A stretch of DNA of 64,000 nt from Rhodanobacter sp. B04 (GTDB lineage: Bacteria > Pseudomonadota > Gammaproteobacteria > Xanthomonadales > Rhodanobacteraceae), in the NCBI RefSeq assembly GCF_002001125.1, contig NZ_MUNV01000005.1, positions 310,001 to 374,000 of the forward strand, given 5' to 3'. Numbering within the stretch: position 1 is the stretch's first letter; the number at the start of each line of letters is the position of its first letter. Positions 18,505 through 28,012 of this stretch are shown here, in pieces. The notes beneath the pieces were generated by a model. It saw only the letters and a list, made by a program, of their open reading frames with translations, did no database searches and was not told where the DNA came from. The translations under genes and the position numbers were made by a program.

Positions 18505-19629
18505 TCAGCGATTCGACGCCACCACCACCGGCTTCTTGGCATTGCGATGGGCGAGCCTGCTCGCGCTGCGCACCGGATGGGGATGAGCCGCAACGTTGCG
18601 GCGCGGGCAGATGACGCCCCGGTGTGGAGTACAGACACGGGCAACCGGAACGGACCTGCCACGGCGATGATGGTGGTGCGGCGGCGACGCCGGCACGGTT
18701 TCCGCGTCGGCGCTATCGATCGGAGACAGCGCGGCCAGGACCCGGTGCGCGATGCCGCTACGCGCGCCACCGGCCTGGGCGACCAGGATGGCGGGGGTCG
18801 AGCGGTTCTCGAAACCATCGTCCAGCAGCCGTGCCATCAATTGATCGCGAGCCGCTGCGGTACGACCGCCCATGACCACGGCAAACAGACGCTGGCCATC
18901 CCTGACGGCGGTCGAAGCGAGATTGAAGCCGGACGCGTCGGTGAAGCCGGTTTTCAGCCCATCCATGCCCGGGTAACGGTCCATCAGATGGTTGTGGCCA
19001 CGCACGACCCGCCCGCGGAACACGAATTCCTTGGTCGCGAAATAAGGCGTGTCCTGCGGAAAATCGTGATACAGCGCAATGGCCAGCTTCGCCATGTCAC
19101 GCGTCGTCGTCGCGTCGTCCGGGTCGGGCAAGCCGGAGGCATTGCCGAAACGGGTATCGGCCATGCCGAGGCGCAAGGCTTGCGCATTCATCAATTCGAC
19201 GAAGTGGTCCTCGGAGCCGCCAAGGCCTTCAGCGATCACGGTCGCCGCATCATTGGCCGATTTCGTGACCATGCCGAGGATGCAGTCGCGCACCGAGATC
19301 GTCTGACCCGCACGCAGACCAAGCTTGGTCGGCGCCTTCGCCGCCGCCCAGGCTGAAACCGGCAAGAGCTGATCGCTCTTCAGCTTGCCATTCTGCAACG
19401 CCTGAAAAGTGAGGTAGAGCGTCATCATCTTGGCCAGTGACGCCGGATGGTTCTGCTCGTCGGCATTGACCGCGCTCAGAACCTGCCCAGTCGCCGGATT
19501 GACGACGATGGCGGCGTAGCCGGCATGGGCCACGCCCGTGAAAATGCCGAAGCCGGCCAGGATCACCGCCGCAAACATGCCGCGCAGCCGGTGCAGCGAC
19601 CGTCCTGGCTTTATGAACTTGATAGCCAA
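18505..19629 (-). CDS. D-alanyl-D-alanine carboxypeptidase (S11 family) with basic, His-rich tail
   Basis: A low-molecular-mass penicillin-binding protein that trims the terminal D-Ala from peptidoglycan stem peptides in the periplasm. Active-site motifs are SLAK near residue 63, SAN near 124 and KTG near 228. A signal peptide lies in GMFAAVILAGFGIFTGVAHA. The usual PBP5 C-terminal beta domain and membrane anchor are missing. Instead, after about residue 310, there is a Pro/His/Arg tail (PPHHHHRRGRSV, CTPHRGVICPRR) ending KKPVVVASNR. The start is uncertain: TTG at 19629 has GGGG seven bases upstream, and ATG at 19680 (MFAPTCGDVV) is the other option. It converges with glsA across 120 bp. Confidence 0.9.
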   Translation of the reverse strand: MAIKFIKPGRSLHRLRGMFAAVILAGFGIFTGVAHAGYAAIVVNPATGQVLSAVNADEQNHPASLAKMMTLYLTFQALQNGKLKSDQLLPVSAWAAAKAPTKLGLRAGQTISVRDCILGMVTKSANDAATVIAEGLGGSEDHFVELMNAQALRLGMADTRFGNASGLPDPDDATTTRDMAKLAIALYHDFPQDTPYFATKEFVFRGRVVRGHNHLMDRYPGMDGLKTGFTDASGFNLASTAVRDGQRLFAVVMGGRTAAARDQLMARLLDDGFENRSTPAILVAQAGGARSGIAHRVLAALSPIDSADAETVPASPPHHHHRRGRSVPVARVCTPHRGVICPRRNVAAHPHPVRSASRLAHRNAKKPVVVASNR

Positions 19630-19903
19630 CCTGTCACCCCGTTCCTGAACTACGACATCGCCGCACGTGGGCGCGAACATAATGCATAGTCGACGGAATA
19701 TCCATAGGTAATGCACGAACTTCCCTTATCAAGCACATGTTTTTAAATGAGTTGTTAGATTTGTGTGTTTCGCGTGATTTCAGGTGCGGATATGCGTGCC
19801 GCGAGGGCTATGTCGCTGGTTGGCATGCGCACTCAGGCGTTTTCGTGATCGTCAAATCCGCGCACCTGTCGCCAGGCGAGACGGCTTTCGACATGCCAGC
19901 CGC

Positions 19904-19909
19904 TACAAT
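19904..19909 (+). promoter_or_regulatory. -10 box of a probably leaderless uup transcript
   Basis: TACAAT lies six bases before the ATG of uup at 19916, in the context CGCTACAATCGGCGG. No Shine-Dalgarno precedes the ATG. The spacing would place the transcription start at or next to the A of the ATG. No good -35 is seen at the usual distance. Confidence 0.5.
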
Positions 19910-19915
19910 CGGCGG

Positions 19916-21781
19916 ATGTCTCTTATCCAATTGCAAAGCGTCGACTTCAGCATCGGCGGCCCCCTCCTGCTCGAACATGTCGATCTGTCGATCGAGCGCA
20001 ACGAGCGCGTATGCATCGTCGGTCGCAACGGCGAAGGCAAATCCACCCTGATGAAGCTGATCGCCGGCGAGCTGCATGCCGACGACGGTGAGGTACGGGT
20101 GCAGAACGGCATCGTGGTGGCGCGGATGGCGCAGGAGGTACCGCAAGGTACCGAAGGCACCGTATTCGACGTCGTATCCGAGGGCCTTGGCGATCTCGGC
20201 CACCTGCTTGCCCGCTACCACCACCTGCTGCACGAGGGCGACTTCGATGCGCTGGGCGATGTGCAGCACCAGATCGAGGCGCAGCACGGCTGGGACCTGG
20301 ATCGCCGTGTCACCGAGGTTTTGACCAAGCTGGAACTGCCCGCCGACACCGACTTCGCCGCGCTGTCCGGCGGCATGAAGCGTCGCGTGCTGCTGGCGCA
20401 GGCGCTGGTTCGCAAGCCCGACGTATTGCTGCTGGACGAGCCGACCAACCATCTGGACATCGAGGCGATCGGCTGGCTGGAGAACTTCCTCAAGCAGTTC
20501 GACGGCAGCATCCTGTTCGTCACGCATGACCGCAGCTTTCTCCGTGCGCTGGCCACGCGCATCGTCGAGATCGACCGCGGCGCGCTGACCGACTGGCCCG
20601 GCGACTACGACAACTACCTGCGTCGCCGCGAGGAGCGGCTGCACGCCGAATCGCAGGCCAACGCGCTGTTCGACAAGAAGCTGGCGCAGGAGGAGGTGTG
20701 GATCCGCCAGGGCATCAAGGCCCGCCGTACCCGTAACGAGGGCCGCGTGCGCGCACTGAAGGCATTGCGCGTGGAACGTGCCGAGCGGCGCAACCTCGGC
20801 GGCAACGTGAAGATGACCGCGGCCAACGCGCAGGCCTCGGGCAAGAAGGTGATCGATCTCGAGTACGTGCACCAGGCCTACGACGGCCGTGTGCTGATCG
20901 ACGATCTCACCACCACGATCATGCGCGGCGACCGCATCGGCATCATCGGCCCGAACGGCGCCGGCAAGAGCACCCTGCTCAAGATCATGCTCGGCGAGCT
21001 GCAGCCGCAGCGCGGCACGGCGGAACTGGGCACCGGCATCCAGATTGCCTACTTCGACCAGCACCGGCTGCAGCTTAACGACAAGCTCAATGCATTGGAC
21101 AACGTCGCCGAAGGCCGCGAGTTCATCGAGTTGAACGGCCAGCGCAAGCACATCATCGGCTACCTGCAGGACTTCCTGTTCTCGCCCGAGCGTGCCCGCG
21201 CACCGATCACTCGCCTGTCCGGCGGCGAACGCAACCGCCTGCTGCTGGCCAAGCTGTTCGCGCAGCCGTCCAACTTGCTGGTGATGGACGAACCGACCAA
21301 CGATCTGGACGTGGAAACGCTGGAACTGCTGGAAGAACTGCTGACCGACTACCAGGGTACCTTGCTGCTGGTCTCGCACGATCGCGCCTTCCTCGACAAC
21401 GTGGTGTCCAGCACCCTGGTACTGGAAGGCCGTGGCCAGATCGGCGAATACATCGGCGGCTACAGCGACTGGCTGCGCCAGCGGCCGGCTGCCGCCACCG
21501 CAGTTGCTGCGGCTGCCGCCAAACCGGGACTGGTTCGCCAGGCACCGGCGGCAGCAGCGCCCAAGCGCAAACTCAGCTTCAAGGATCAGCGCGAACTGGA
21601 ACTGCTGCCCAAGCGCATCGAGCAGCTCGAGACCGAGATCGCCGCACATGGCGAGGCGATGACTTCGCCGGGGTTCTTCAAGCAGGACAGTGCAACGATC
21701 ACCAGAGCGAACGAAGCCGTGGCGAAATTGCAGGCGGAACTGGAGATAGCGTATGCGCGCTGGGCCGAGCTTGACGGCTGA
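19916..21781 (+). CDS. uup: ABC-F ATPase Uup
   Basis: A soluble ABC-F protein with two nucleotide-binding domains and no membrane segments. Uup-type proteins act on ribosomes and affect stability of tandem repeats. The 621 residues (E. coli Uup 635) include Walker A motifs GRNGEGKST and GPNGAGKST, signature motifs LSGGMKRR and LSGGERNR, and Walker B motifs VLLLDEPTNHLD and LLVMDEPTNDLD. A C-terminal coiled-coil DNA-binding-like domain (about 545-621, KRKLSFKDQRELELLPKRIE) distinguishes Uup from EttA. The LSGGM of the first domain is a small departure from LSGGE. The ATG at 19916 agrees with the conserved MSLIQLQSVDFSIGG opening. The AT-rich 285 bp upstream separate it from the divergent carboxypeptidase. 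Confidence 0.95.
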   Translation: MSLIQLQSVDFSIGGPLLLEHVDLSIERNERVCIVGRNGEGKSTLMKLIAGELHADDGEVRVQNGIVVARMAQEVPQGTEGTVFDVVSEGLGDLGHLLARYHHLLHEGDFDALGDVQHQIEAQHGWDLDRRVTEVLTKLELPADTDFAALSGGMKRRVLLAQALVRKPDVLLLDEPTNHLDIEAIGWLENFLKQFDGSILFVTHDRSFLRALATRIVEIDRGALTDWPGDYDNYLRRREERLHAESQANALFDKKLAQEEVWIRQGIKARRTRNEGRVRALKALRVERAERRNLGGNVKMTAANAQASGKKVIDLEYVHQAYDGRVLIDDLTTTIMRGDRIGIIGPNGAGKSTLLKIMLGELQPQRGTAELGTGIQIAYFDQHRLQLNDKLNALDNVAEGREFIELNGQRKHIIGYLQDFLFSPERARAPITRLSGGERNRLLLAKLFAQPSNLLVMDEPTNDLDVETLELLEELLTDYQGTLLLVSHDRAFLDNVVSSTLVLEGRGQIGEYIGGYSDWLRQRPAAATAVAAAAAKPGLVRQAPAAAAPKRKLSFKDQRELELLPKRIEQLETEIAAHGEAMTSPGFFKQDSATITRANEAVAKLQAELEIAYARWAELDG

Positions 21782-21789
21782 CACCCGGA

Positions 21790-22356
21790 TCAGGTTCCGG
21801 GGTTGACCTCCGGACGAGTCAGATAGTGAACCAACGCAATGGTCGCGCGACGCTGACCATCCGGTGCTTGCAGGCAGGCACCGAACTTGTTCATCGCCGC
21901 CAGTCCACCACTTGCCTGGAAGCTCTGCATCGCCCGAGGATCGATCTGCGGCCTCGGCAATGAGTGCTGTGGATCAGCCAGATTGGCAATGGTGTAATCC
22001 ATAATGGTGTGGCCCGTCTTGGTTTCCAGAAAGTCGGCCACGCGACGCGCCTCATCCTCAGTCGCGCAATCACGGAGAGCAGGCACCATGACTCGGGCCA
22101 GTTCCGGCTCCTGGATCATGTTGAAGTGCTCGAAAACGGCTCTCATCGGCGAACCCTGTAGCGCGGCCTGGTTGCTGGCGAAATAGTGGCTCAGAATCTC
22201 GGCAAGTCTGTAGTCCACCAGCATGCGCTGCAATTGCCCGCTATCCGATGACGCTTGTGACGCCGCCGAATTCGCCGGCTCGTACTGCGGTGTCGCGCAG
22301 ACGAAACCTGCAAGTCCCAAAGAAATTGTGGCAATCGCACACGCGAACCATTTCAT
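21790..22356 (-). CDS. Secreted small protein of unknown function
   Basis: A 188-residue protein with a clear signal peptide (MKWFACAIATISLGLAGFVCA). The mature part is predicted to be largely helical, and a DUF2059-like relation is possible from its pattern (LVDYRLAEILSHYF, MVPALRDCATEDEARRVADFLETKTG as short helices), but I cannot confirm it. The ATG at 22356 has AAGGGGA eight bases upstream. Two cysteines remain in the mature chain, so one disulfide is possible. It converges with uup (8 bp between the stops) and lies downstream of ppc on the same strand, with a 73-bp gap. Confidence 0.75.
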   Translation of the reverse strand: MKWFACAIATISLGLAGFVCATPQYEPANSAASQASSDSGQLQRMLVDYRLAEILSHYFASNQAALQGSPMRAVFEHFNMIQEPELARVMVPALRDCATEDEARRVADFLETKTGHTIMDYTIANLADPQHSLPRPQIDPRAMQSFQASGGLAAMNKFGACLQAPDGQRRATIALVHYLTRPEVNPGT

Positions 22357-22429
22357 CAAAGATTCCCCTTGGTAATGTCGAAATTCCAACTCGATCCATC
22401 GCTCGAAAGCATCTCATGCACCAACGCGC

Positions 22430-25138
22430 CTAACCAGTATTCTGCAAACCCTGCGACACGCCGTTGACGCAGGCCACCAGCGCCTGCAGCAGCGCATCGT
22501 CCTTGCGATCGCCGGCGCGCCAGCGATGCAGCAGGTCGACCTGCATGAGGCTCATCGGATCGACATAGGGGTTGCGCAGGCGGATCGAGGCGGCAAGACG
22601 CGGATCGCCCTGCAACAGGGTGTTGCCGCTCTTTAGCCGCAGCAGCCAGTGCCGGGTGCGCTCGAACTCGTCGCGGATCAGGCCGAAGAACTCCTCGTGC
22701 AGCGAACCGGACAGTTTCGAGAACGCCTCGGCGATATCCAGGTCGCACTTGGCCAGCACCATCTCGACGTCATCCAGCAGGTTGCTGAAGAACGGCCAGT
22801 CGTGTGCCATCTCGCTCAGTTCCGCCTCGCCGAATTCGGCGGCGCCCTGTTCCAGTGCCGTGCCCAGACCGTACCAGCCAGTGATGATCGAGCGGCACTG
22901 GGTCCACGCGAATACCCACGGGATGGCGCGCAGATCCTCGACGCCGCGCATGCTGCGGCGGCTGGCCGGGCGCGAGCCCAAGGTCATCCGCTCGATCACG
23001 TCGATCGGCGTGGCGTGCCGGAAGTAGTCGACGAAGTGTTCGCGCTCGACGAAGGCACGGTAGGCCTGCCGGCTGTTCACCGACAACCGGTTCATCTGTT
23101 CGCGCCAGCGCTCCTCGCGCGACTCGGTCTCACGTGGACGCAGGGACGCACGCAGCACCGCGCCGACGGTCTGCTCCAGGTTGCGCAGCGCCAGTGCGCG
23201 GATGCCGTACTTGCGATGGATCACCTCGCCCTGCTCGGTCACCCGCAACACACCCGCCACCGCACCGCGCGGCGACGACATCAAGGCTGGCGTGATACGC
23301 GCGCCGCCGCGGCTGGCCGAGCCGCCGCGACCATGGAAGAACGCCAGCTGGATGCCCGCCTCGCTGGCCACCTCGAGCAATTCCACCTGCGCACGCTGCA
23401 GTCCCCAGCGTGAGGCCAGCGTGCCGCCGTCCTTGCCGCTGTCGGAGTAACCGAGCATCACCCATTGCTGATCGTTGCGTGCGGCCAGATGCTGGCGATA
23501 GACCGGATCGGCAAGCAGCGCACGCAGGGTGGCCGGCGCGTTCTTCAGGTCGTCGACGGTCTCGAACAGTGGGGCGATGTTGAGCGGAACGCTGCCACTC
23601 TCGACCAGACCTCCGTAACGCGCCAAGGCCAATACCGCCAAGACATCGGCAGCCGAGCGCGTCATGCTGATGATGTACAGCCCGACCGCCTCCCTGCCGT
23701 AGCGGCGCCGGGCATCGCCCAGGGTGGCGAACACATCGTAAAGCGAGGTGACCACATCGGCGTGGCTGATCGGAAAGCGCGCGCTGCCGCTGGCGTAGCC
23801 GCGCAGCTGCTGCGCGCGCGCGTCGGATGCAAGCTGCGGCCATGCCGCATTCTCCAGCAGCGCCGCCAGTGCATCGTCATGTACCCGCGAATCCTGCCGC
23901 ACGTCCAGCCGCGCCAGGTGCAGACCGAACGTGCGCACGCGCCGGATCAAGCGCTGCACGGCATAGGCGCCGGCATGCAGGCCATGATGATCGACCAGGC
24001 TGCTGACGATCAGCTGCAGATCATCGAGCAGCTCCGAAACAGCCGTATAGCCTTCCGGATGATCGTCGGCATGGGTCGCTTCCAGGCGCGCGCCGATCAC
24101 CGTGAGCAGGCTGCGATAAGGCATGTCGGCATGTCGCGGCCGCACTTTCTGTGCAGCCACTGGAAAACGTGTGCGGTAATCGTCAAGCCGCTGCTGCAGG
24201 CGCGGATCGACCGCCACGCGGCCTTCGGTCTGGCTGAGCAAACGCGCCAGTCCCGCCACATCAGCCATGTAGTGCTCGATCACGTGGGCACGCTGGGTCG
24301 CCAGGCTGGCAGCGATGGTCTCGGCACCGACATTGGGATTGCCGTCCATGTCGCCGCCGACCCAGGTCGCGAAGCCGAGCAGTTGCGGAAGCTTCGCGGC
24401 CACGCCATAGACCGCCTGCAACGATTCCGCCAATGATTCGTAGAACGCCGGCACGATACGGTAGATCGGGTTGGCCAGATAGAACCCGACATGATGGTGT
24501 TCGTCCTGCACACTTGGCCGCACCGGCGATGCCTCGGCGGTCTGCCAGCCGGAGGACAGCGCCATGTAGATGCGGTCGTCGTCCTCCTTGCGCTCCTGCG
24601 GCGTGCGGTTCTGGTCGAAACCGTCGATCAGCGAGCGCACGATCGCCTGCTCCTTCTCCAGCAGCGAACGGCGCACCGCCTCGGTGGGATGGGCGGTGAA
24701 CACCGGCTCGATCCACAGCCGGTCGAGCCAGCCCATCAACTCGTTCGCCCCGACACCCTGCGCCTTCAGCCGGCCGAGCACGTCGAGCAGCGATTCCGGC
24801 TGCGGCGCGCTGCCCTCGCGCTGGTAATCGCGGCGACGGCGGATGCGATGCACGCGCTCGGCCGTGTTGACCGCCTGGAAATAGGTGGCGAAAGCACGGG
24901 CCAGCGCCTCGGCATCTTCGGCCTGCAGGCCGGCCAGCGAATCGGCCAGCTCGTTGACTGTGGCACCTTCACGACGCCGGCGGATCGCCGCGATACGCAC
25001 CTGCTCGACCCGCTCGAAGAAAGCCGTGCCGCCCTGCTCGGCCAGCATGCGCCCGACCATGGTGCCAAGCCGGCTGACATCCTCGCGCAGGGGGCCGTCG
25101 TGCGACAGGAATTCAGATTCGCGACTTTCTTCTTCCAC
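22430..25138 (-). CDS. ppc: Phosphoenolpyruvate carboxylase
   Basis: PEPC carboxylates phosphoenolpyruvate to oxaloacetate, refilling the TCA cycle and supplying aspartate. The 902-residue product carries [11 protein letters not shown] with the catalytic His near residue 146, YSDSGKDGG near 566 and [12 protein letters not shown] near 606. The C-terminus ends in the conserved pattern [12 protein letters not shown] (QNTG is the near-invariant end of the family). The GTG at 25138 follows GGAG at a seven-base spacing and is preferred; a TTG six codons upstream (25156) has no such site. It is divergent from ahcY, and the 234-bp gap holds the SAH riboswitch. Its aspartate output could feed cyanophycin and methionine synthesis, but this is a metabolic inference. 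Confidence 0.96.
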   Translation of the reverse strand: MEEESRESEFLSHDGPLREDVSRLGTMVGRMLAEQGGTAFFERVEQVRIAAIRRRREGATVNELADSLAGLQAEDAEALARAFATYFQAVNTAERVHRIRRRRDYQREGSAPQPESLLDVLGRLKAQGVGANELMGWLDRLWIEPVFTAHPTEAVRRSLLEKEQAIVRSLIDGFDQNRTPQERKEDDDRIYMALSSGWQTAEASPVRPSVQDEHHHVGFYLANPIYRIVPAFYESLAESLQAVYGVAAKLPQLLGFATWVGGDMDGNPNVGAETIAASLATQRAHVIEHYMADVAGLARLLSQTEGRVAVDPRLQQRLDDYRTRFPVAAQKVRPRHADMPYRSLLTVIGARLEATHADDHPEGYTAVSELLDDLQLIVSSLVDHHGLHAGAYAVQRLIRRVRTFGLHLARLDVRQDSRVHDDALAALLENAAWPQLASDARAQQLRGYASGSARFPISHADVVTSLYDVFATLGDARRRYGREAVGLYIISMTRSAADVLAVLALARYGGLVESGSVPLNIAPLFETVDDLKNAPATLRALLADPVYRQHLAARNDQQWVMLGYSDSGKDGGTLASRWGLQRAQVELLEVASEAGIQLAFFHGRGGSASRGGARITPALMSSPRGAVAGVLRVTEQGEVIHRKYGIRALALRNLEQTVGAVLRASLRPRETESREERWREQMNRLSVNSRQAYRAFVEREHFVDYFRHATPIDVIERMTLGSRPASRRSMRGVEDLRAIPWVFAWTQCRSIITGWYGLGTALEQGAAEFGEAELSEMAHDWPFFSNLLDDVEMVLAKCDLDIAEAFSKLSGSLHEEFFGLIRDEFERTRHWLLRLKSGNTLLQGDPRLAASIRLRNPYVDPMSLMQVDLLHRWRAGDRKDDALLQALVACVNGVSQGLQNTG

Positions 25139-25213
25139 GCGGTGACTCCAGTGCAAGGTGAACGGCCAGCCTACCCAATCCGGGCGCAGGAGGCATCAAA
25201 CGGCATCTGCCGC

Positions 25214-25219
25214 TACAAT
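25214..25219 (+). promoter_or_regulatory. -10 box of the ahcY riboswitch transcript
   Basis: TACAAT in the context CCGCTACAATAACCGG lies about 18 bp before the first conserved riboswitch base. A start near 25226 would give a transcript beginning just before the aptamer. It has the same CGCTACAAT context as the -10 boxes before uup and thiS. Confidence 0.5.
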
Positions 25220-25236
25220 AACCGGCTTGTACTGCC

Positions 25237-25323
25237 CGCCGAGGGGCGCTGCGACCGTTCGACTGCGGATCCATCCGTAGTAGGCGGCCAGGCTCGGCGC
25301 GGCACGTTCCACAACGGCGCCCG
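25237..25323 (+). promoter_or_regulatory. S-adenosylhomocysteine (SAH) riboswitch
   Basis: The leader of ahcY carries the conserved SAH-aptamer blocks in order: CCGAGGGGCGCTGCGACC at about 25239, a variable hairpin (GGATCCATCC region), CCAGGCTCGGC at about 25288, and CAACGGCGCCC at about 25312. The first block pairs with the second (GCCGAG with CTCGGC) and with the third (GGGGCGCTG with CGGCGCC), forming the known pseudoknot of the RF01057 family. In that family SAH binding turns expression on, so SAH accumulation would raise AhcY. About 50 bp separate the aptamer from the start codon. They include GCGAGTCCTTAGGGCCTCGC, a second stem that could hold or release the GGAG Shine-Dalgarno. Confidence 0.95.
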
Positions 25324-25372
25324 GTTGATTTGTATGCGAGTCCTTAGGGCCTCGCACTAACCGGAGACATCC

Positions 25373-26815
25373 ATGAACGCCGTTACCAAAGAAACCCACC
25401 ACGACTACAAGATCCGCGACCTCTCGCTCGCTGACTGGGGCCGCAAGGAACTGGACATCGCCGAGCACGAGATGCCGGGCCTGATGTCGATCCGCAAGAA
25501 GCACGCCGCCACCCTGCCGCTGAAGGGCGTGCGTGTGACCGGCTCGCTGCACATGACGATCCAGACCGCCGTGCTGATCGAGACGCTGAAGGACATCGGT
25601 GCCGACGTGCGTTGGGCCTCGTGCAACATCTTCTCGACCCAGGACCACGCCGCTGCCGCGATCGCCGCGACCGGCACGCCCGTGTTCGCCTGGAAGGGCG
25701 AGACGCTGGAGGAGTACTGGGACTGCACGCTCGACGCACTGACTTTCCCCGGCAAGGGCGCCGACAAGTACCTCGGCCCGGAGCTGGTGGTCGATGACGG
25801 CGGCGACGTGACCCTGCTGATCCACAAGGGCTACGAATTGGAGAACGGCAGCGACTGGGTCAACTCGCCGTCGGGCAGCCACGAGGAACAGGTGATCAAG
25901 AACCTGTTGAAACGCGTGCATGTCGAGCGCCCGGGCTTCTGGCACACCGTGGTGCGCGACTGGAAGGGCGTCTCCGAGGAGACCACCACCGGCGTGCATC
26001 GCCTGTACCAGCTGGCCGAAGCCGGCTCGCTGCTGATCCCGGCGATCAACGTCAACGACTCGGTCACCAAGTCGAAGTTCGACAACCTGTACGGCTGCCG
26101 CGAGTCGCTGGCCGATGGCCTGAAGCGCGCGATGGACGTGATGCTGGCCGGCAAGGTCGCCGTGGTCTGCGGTTACGGCGACGTCGGCAAGGGCTGCGCG
26201 CACAGCCTGCGTGCCTACGGTGCGCGCGTGGTGGTCACCGAGATCGATCCGATCAACGCGCTGCAGGCGGCGATGGAAGGCTTCGAGGTCAACACCGTCG
26301 AGAGCACGCTGGGCCGCGGCGACATCTACGTCACCACCACCGGCAACAAGGACGTGCTCACGCTTGAGCACCTGAAGTCGATGAAGGACCAGGCGATCGT
26401 CTGCAACATCGGCCATTTCGACAACGAGATCCAGGTCGACGCGCTGAATGCGATGGCCGGCGTCGAGAAGATCAACATCAAGCCGCAGGTCGACAAGTAC
26501 GTGTTCCCGGACGGCCGTGCGATCTTCCTGCTGGCCGAAGGCCGCCTGGTGAACCTGGGCTGCGCCACCGGCCATCCGAGCTTCGTGATGTCCAACTCGT
26601 TCTCCAACCAGACGCTGGCGCAGATCGACCTGTGGGCGAACAAGGACACGTACGAGCCGAAGGTCTACATCTTGCCGAAGAAGCTCGACGAGGAAGTCGC
26701 GCGCCTGCACCTGGAGAAAATCGGCGTAAAGCTGACCACCCTCACCAAGGAGCAGGCCGGTTATCTCGGCGTGCCGGTGGAAGGTCCATACAAGCCGGAT
26801 CATTACCGCTACTGA
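25373..26815 (+). CDS. ahcY: Adenosylhomocysteinase (SAH hydrolase)
   Basis: This cytoplasmic, NAD-dependent enzyme reversibly splits S-adenosylhomocysteine into homocysteine and adenosine, relieving product inhibition of methyltransferases. The 480-residue length is standard for the bacterial class. Markers are [16 protein letters not shown] (substrate domain), [18 protein letters not shown] with catalytic Lys, the NAD fold [18 protein letters not shown], and the C-terminal KPDHYRY, whose Lys and Tyr reach the partner subunit. The ATG at 25373 follows CCGGAG. It is under the SAH riboswitch at 25237-25323 and ends at a strong terminator 27 bp downstream, so it is transcribed alone. metF, the next methyl-cycle gene, has its own promoter region. 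Confidence 0.98.
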   Translation: MNAVTKETHHDYKIRDLSLADWGRKELDIAEHEMPGLMSIRKKHAATLPLKGVRVTGSLHMTIQTAVLIETLKDIGADVRWASCNIFSTQDHAAAAIAATGTPVFAWKGETLEEYWDCTLDALTFPGKGADKYLGPELVVDDGGDVTLLIHKGYELENGSDWVNSPSGSHEEQVIKNLLKRVHVERPGFWHTVVRDWKGVSEETTTGVHRLYQLAEAGSLLIPAINVNDSVTKSKFDNLYGCRESLADGLKRAMDVMLAGKVAVVCGYGDVGKGCAHSLRAYGARVVVTEIDPINALQAAMEGFEVNTVESTLGRGDIYVTTTGNKDVLTLEHLKSMKDQAIVCNIGHFDNEIQVDALNAMAGVEKINIKPQVDKYVFPDGRAIFLLAEGRLVNLGCATGHPSFVMSNSFSNQTLAQIDLWANKDTYEPKVYILPKKLDEEVARLHLEKIGVKLTTLTKEQAGYLGVPVEGPYKPDHYRY

Positions 26816-26842
26816 GCCGCGTTGAAACCAAAGCACGATCCG

Positions 26843-26870
26843 GAAGGGCGCATTCATGCGCCCTTCTTTA
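26843..26870 (+). terminator. Rho-independent terminator of ahcY
   Basis: A perfect 10-bp stem, GAAGGGCGCA / TGCGCCCTTC, with a TTCA loop is followed by TTTAATTT. It starts 27 bp after the ahcY stop. It could also work leftward for the GST gene, though the A-tract on that side is short. Confidence 0.85.
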
Positions 26871-26901
26871 ATTTGGGGCGCCGCGCGGTCGGGTGCCGGC
26901 G

Positions 26902-27864
26902 CTATCCGGCGTGGAACGCCGCCGGCACATAGCGCACCTTGCCGATACCGGCGAACCAGCGCAGCTTCAGATAGGCCGGCAGGCCCAGCAGCAGGGTCCA
27001 GCGGCTTACCGGATGGATATCGTTGTGCGCCACCTGCAAATGCGCTGGTTCGCCAGGCATCGCGGCGGTCGGCACGGATCGCAGCCAGCTCACCTTGCCG
27101 CGCATGCTGCCGCGCCGCTCCCGCTGCGCCTTGATCAGCTCTTCGTACAGAAATGCCCCGTCGCGCCCATGCTCGCGGAACAAGCGTTCCTGCCATGCGA
27201 ACAGCGACTGCAACTGCGGGTGATCCGCAAAGTGCGGCACGATCCGCAGCGGCCGCAGCAGCGACGCCAGAGTGATATCCGCCGCGCTGAAGCGAGCGCC
27301 GACCAGAAAACCGTCACGCTCCAGTTGCACGGCAATTGGAACCAGTTGTGACTCCAGCGCCTCGTATACCCGGTCCTCGCGATTGCGGTGGAAGCGGAAA
27401 CGCAAGGTCAGCATGGCGCCCAGCACCGGTGCGGCCAGTACGCGCAGCACCGGCCGCGTGAACAGGCCACCGGCGACCTTCGGCATGAACAGCCGCGACA
27501 GCGTGTCCGGGCACTCCATGATCAGCTGGGTATAGCCCAAGCGGCGGGCATGCAGCCCGAGGGTGGAGTCGAGCCGCAGCATCCATTGCCACGCCTCTTC
27601 GCGCTCGAGCGGATCACCCGGCAACAGCGCATGTTCCGGATAGGTCTCGTCGAGGTAGCGGATGATCGGCGAGGAATCGCTGATCGCCACGCCGGTGGCG
27701 ATGTCGTGAATCAGCGGCACCGTCTGCGTACAGTTGAAACGCTGCATCTCCTTCTTGGTGAAGGCGACGATGTCGATGCCGCGCCACGGCAACTGCTTGA
27801 AATCCAGTGCCCAGCGCACCTTTTCCACGTAATGCGACCAATGCAGCTTGTACAGCTCGATCAT
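26902..27864 (-). CDS. Glutathione S-transferase-like protein
   Basis: The 320-residue product begins with a GST thioredoxin-like domain (MIELYKLHWSHYVEKVRWAL; the cis-Pro segment TVPLIHD and SDSSPIIRYLDETYPE are typical). It is followed by a helical C-terminal domain and about 60 extra residues rich in Arg, Leu and Trp. The expected conjugating Ser/Cys/Tyr position is occupied by HWSHYVEK, so Ser is a possible catalytic residue. The substrate is unknown. The ATG at 27864 has AAGGAGA eight bases upstream. It sits on the opposite strand between ahcY and metF, separating two methyl-cycle genes, and is divergent from metF across 148 bp. Confidence 0.85.
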   Translation of the reverse strand: MIELYKLHWSHYVEKVRWALDFKQLPWRGIDIVAFTKKEMQRFNCTQTVPLIHDIATGVAISDSSPIIRYLDETYPEHALLPGDPLEREEAWQWMLRLDSTLGLHARRLGYTQLIMECPDTLSRLFMPKVAGGLFTRPVLRVLAAPVLGAMLTLRFRFHRNREDRVYEALESQLVPIAVQLERDGFLVGARFSAADITLASLLRPLRIVPHFADHPQLQSLFAWQERLFREHGRDGAFLYEELIKAQRERRGSMRGKVSWLRSVPTAAMPGEPAHLQVAHNDIHPVSRWTLLLGLPAYLKLRWFAGIGKVRYVPAAFHAG

Positions 27865-27948
27865 GGGCACTCTCCTTGCCGAATCACTGCAATGGAGTCG
27901 CCGTGCCCATGCTGCAAGCCGCCCTATGGCGACGACATGCCGCCGGCC

Positions 27949-27980
27949 ATATATCGCTTCATCGCGAATTAGAGATATAT
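27949..27980. promoter_or_regulatory. Dyad ATATATC-N18-GATATAT between GST and metF
   Basis: A perfect 7-bp inverted repeat (ATATATC at 27949-27955, GATATAT at 27974-27980) stands out in GC-rich DNA, 33 bp before the metF ATG. It could be an operator for a dimeric regulator or simply the AT-rich core of the divergent promoters. No known binding motif is asserted. Confidence 0.4.
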
Positions 27981-28012
27981 ACTTGCCCGCACCGCTTATC
28001 TGGAACCCTGCG

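Noticed and set aside
19737..20051. A 104-codon plus-strand frame starting in the AT-rich region before uup
   Set aside because: Most of it lies inside uup in another frame; the uup frame has full ABC-F motifs.
25196..27196. A 666-codon open frame opposite ahcY
   Set aside because: It covers ahcY and part of the riboswitch in antisense and has no domain; it is a shadow of biased codon use.
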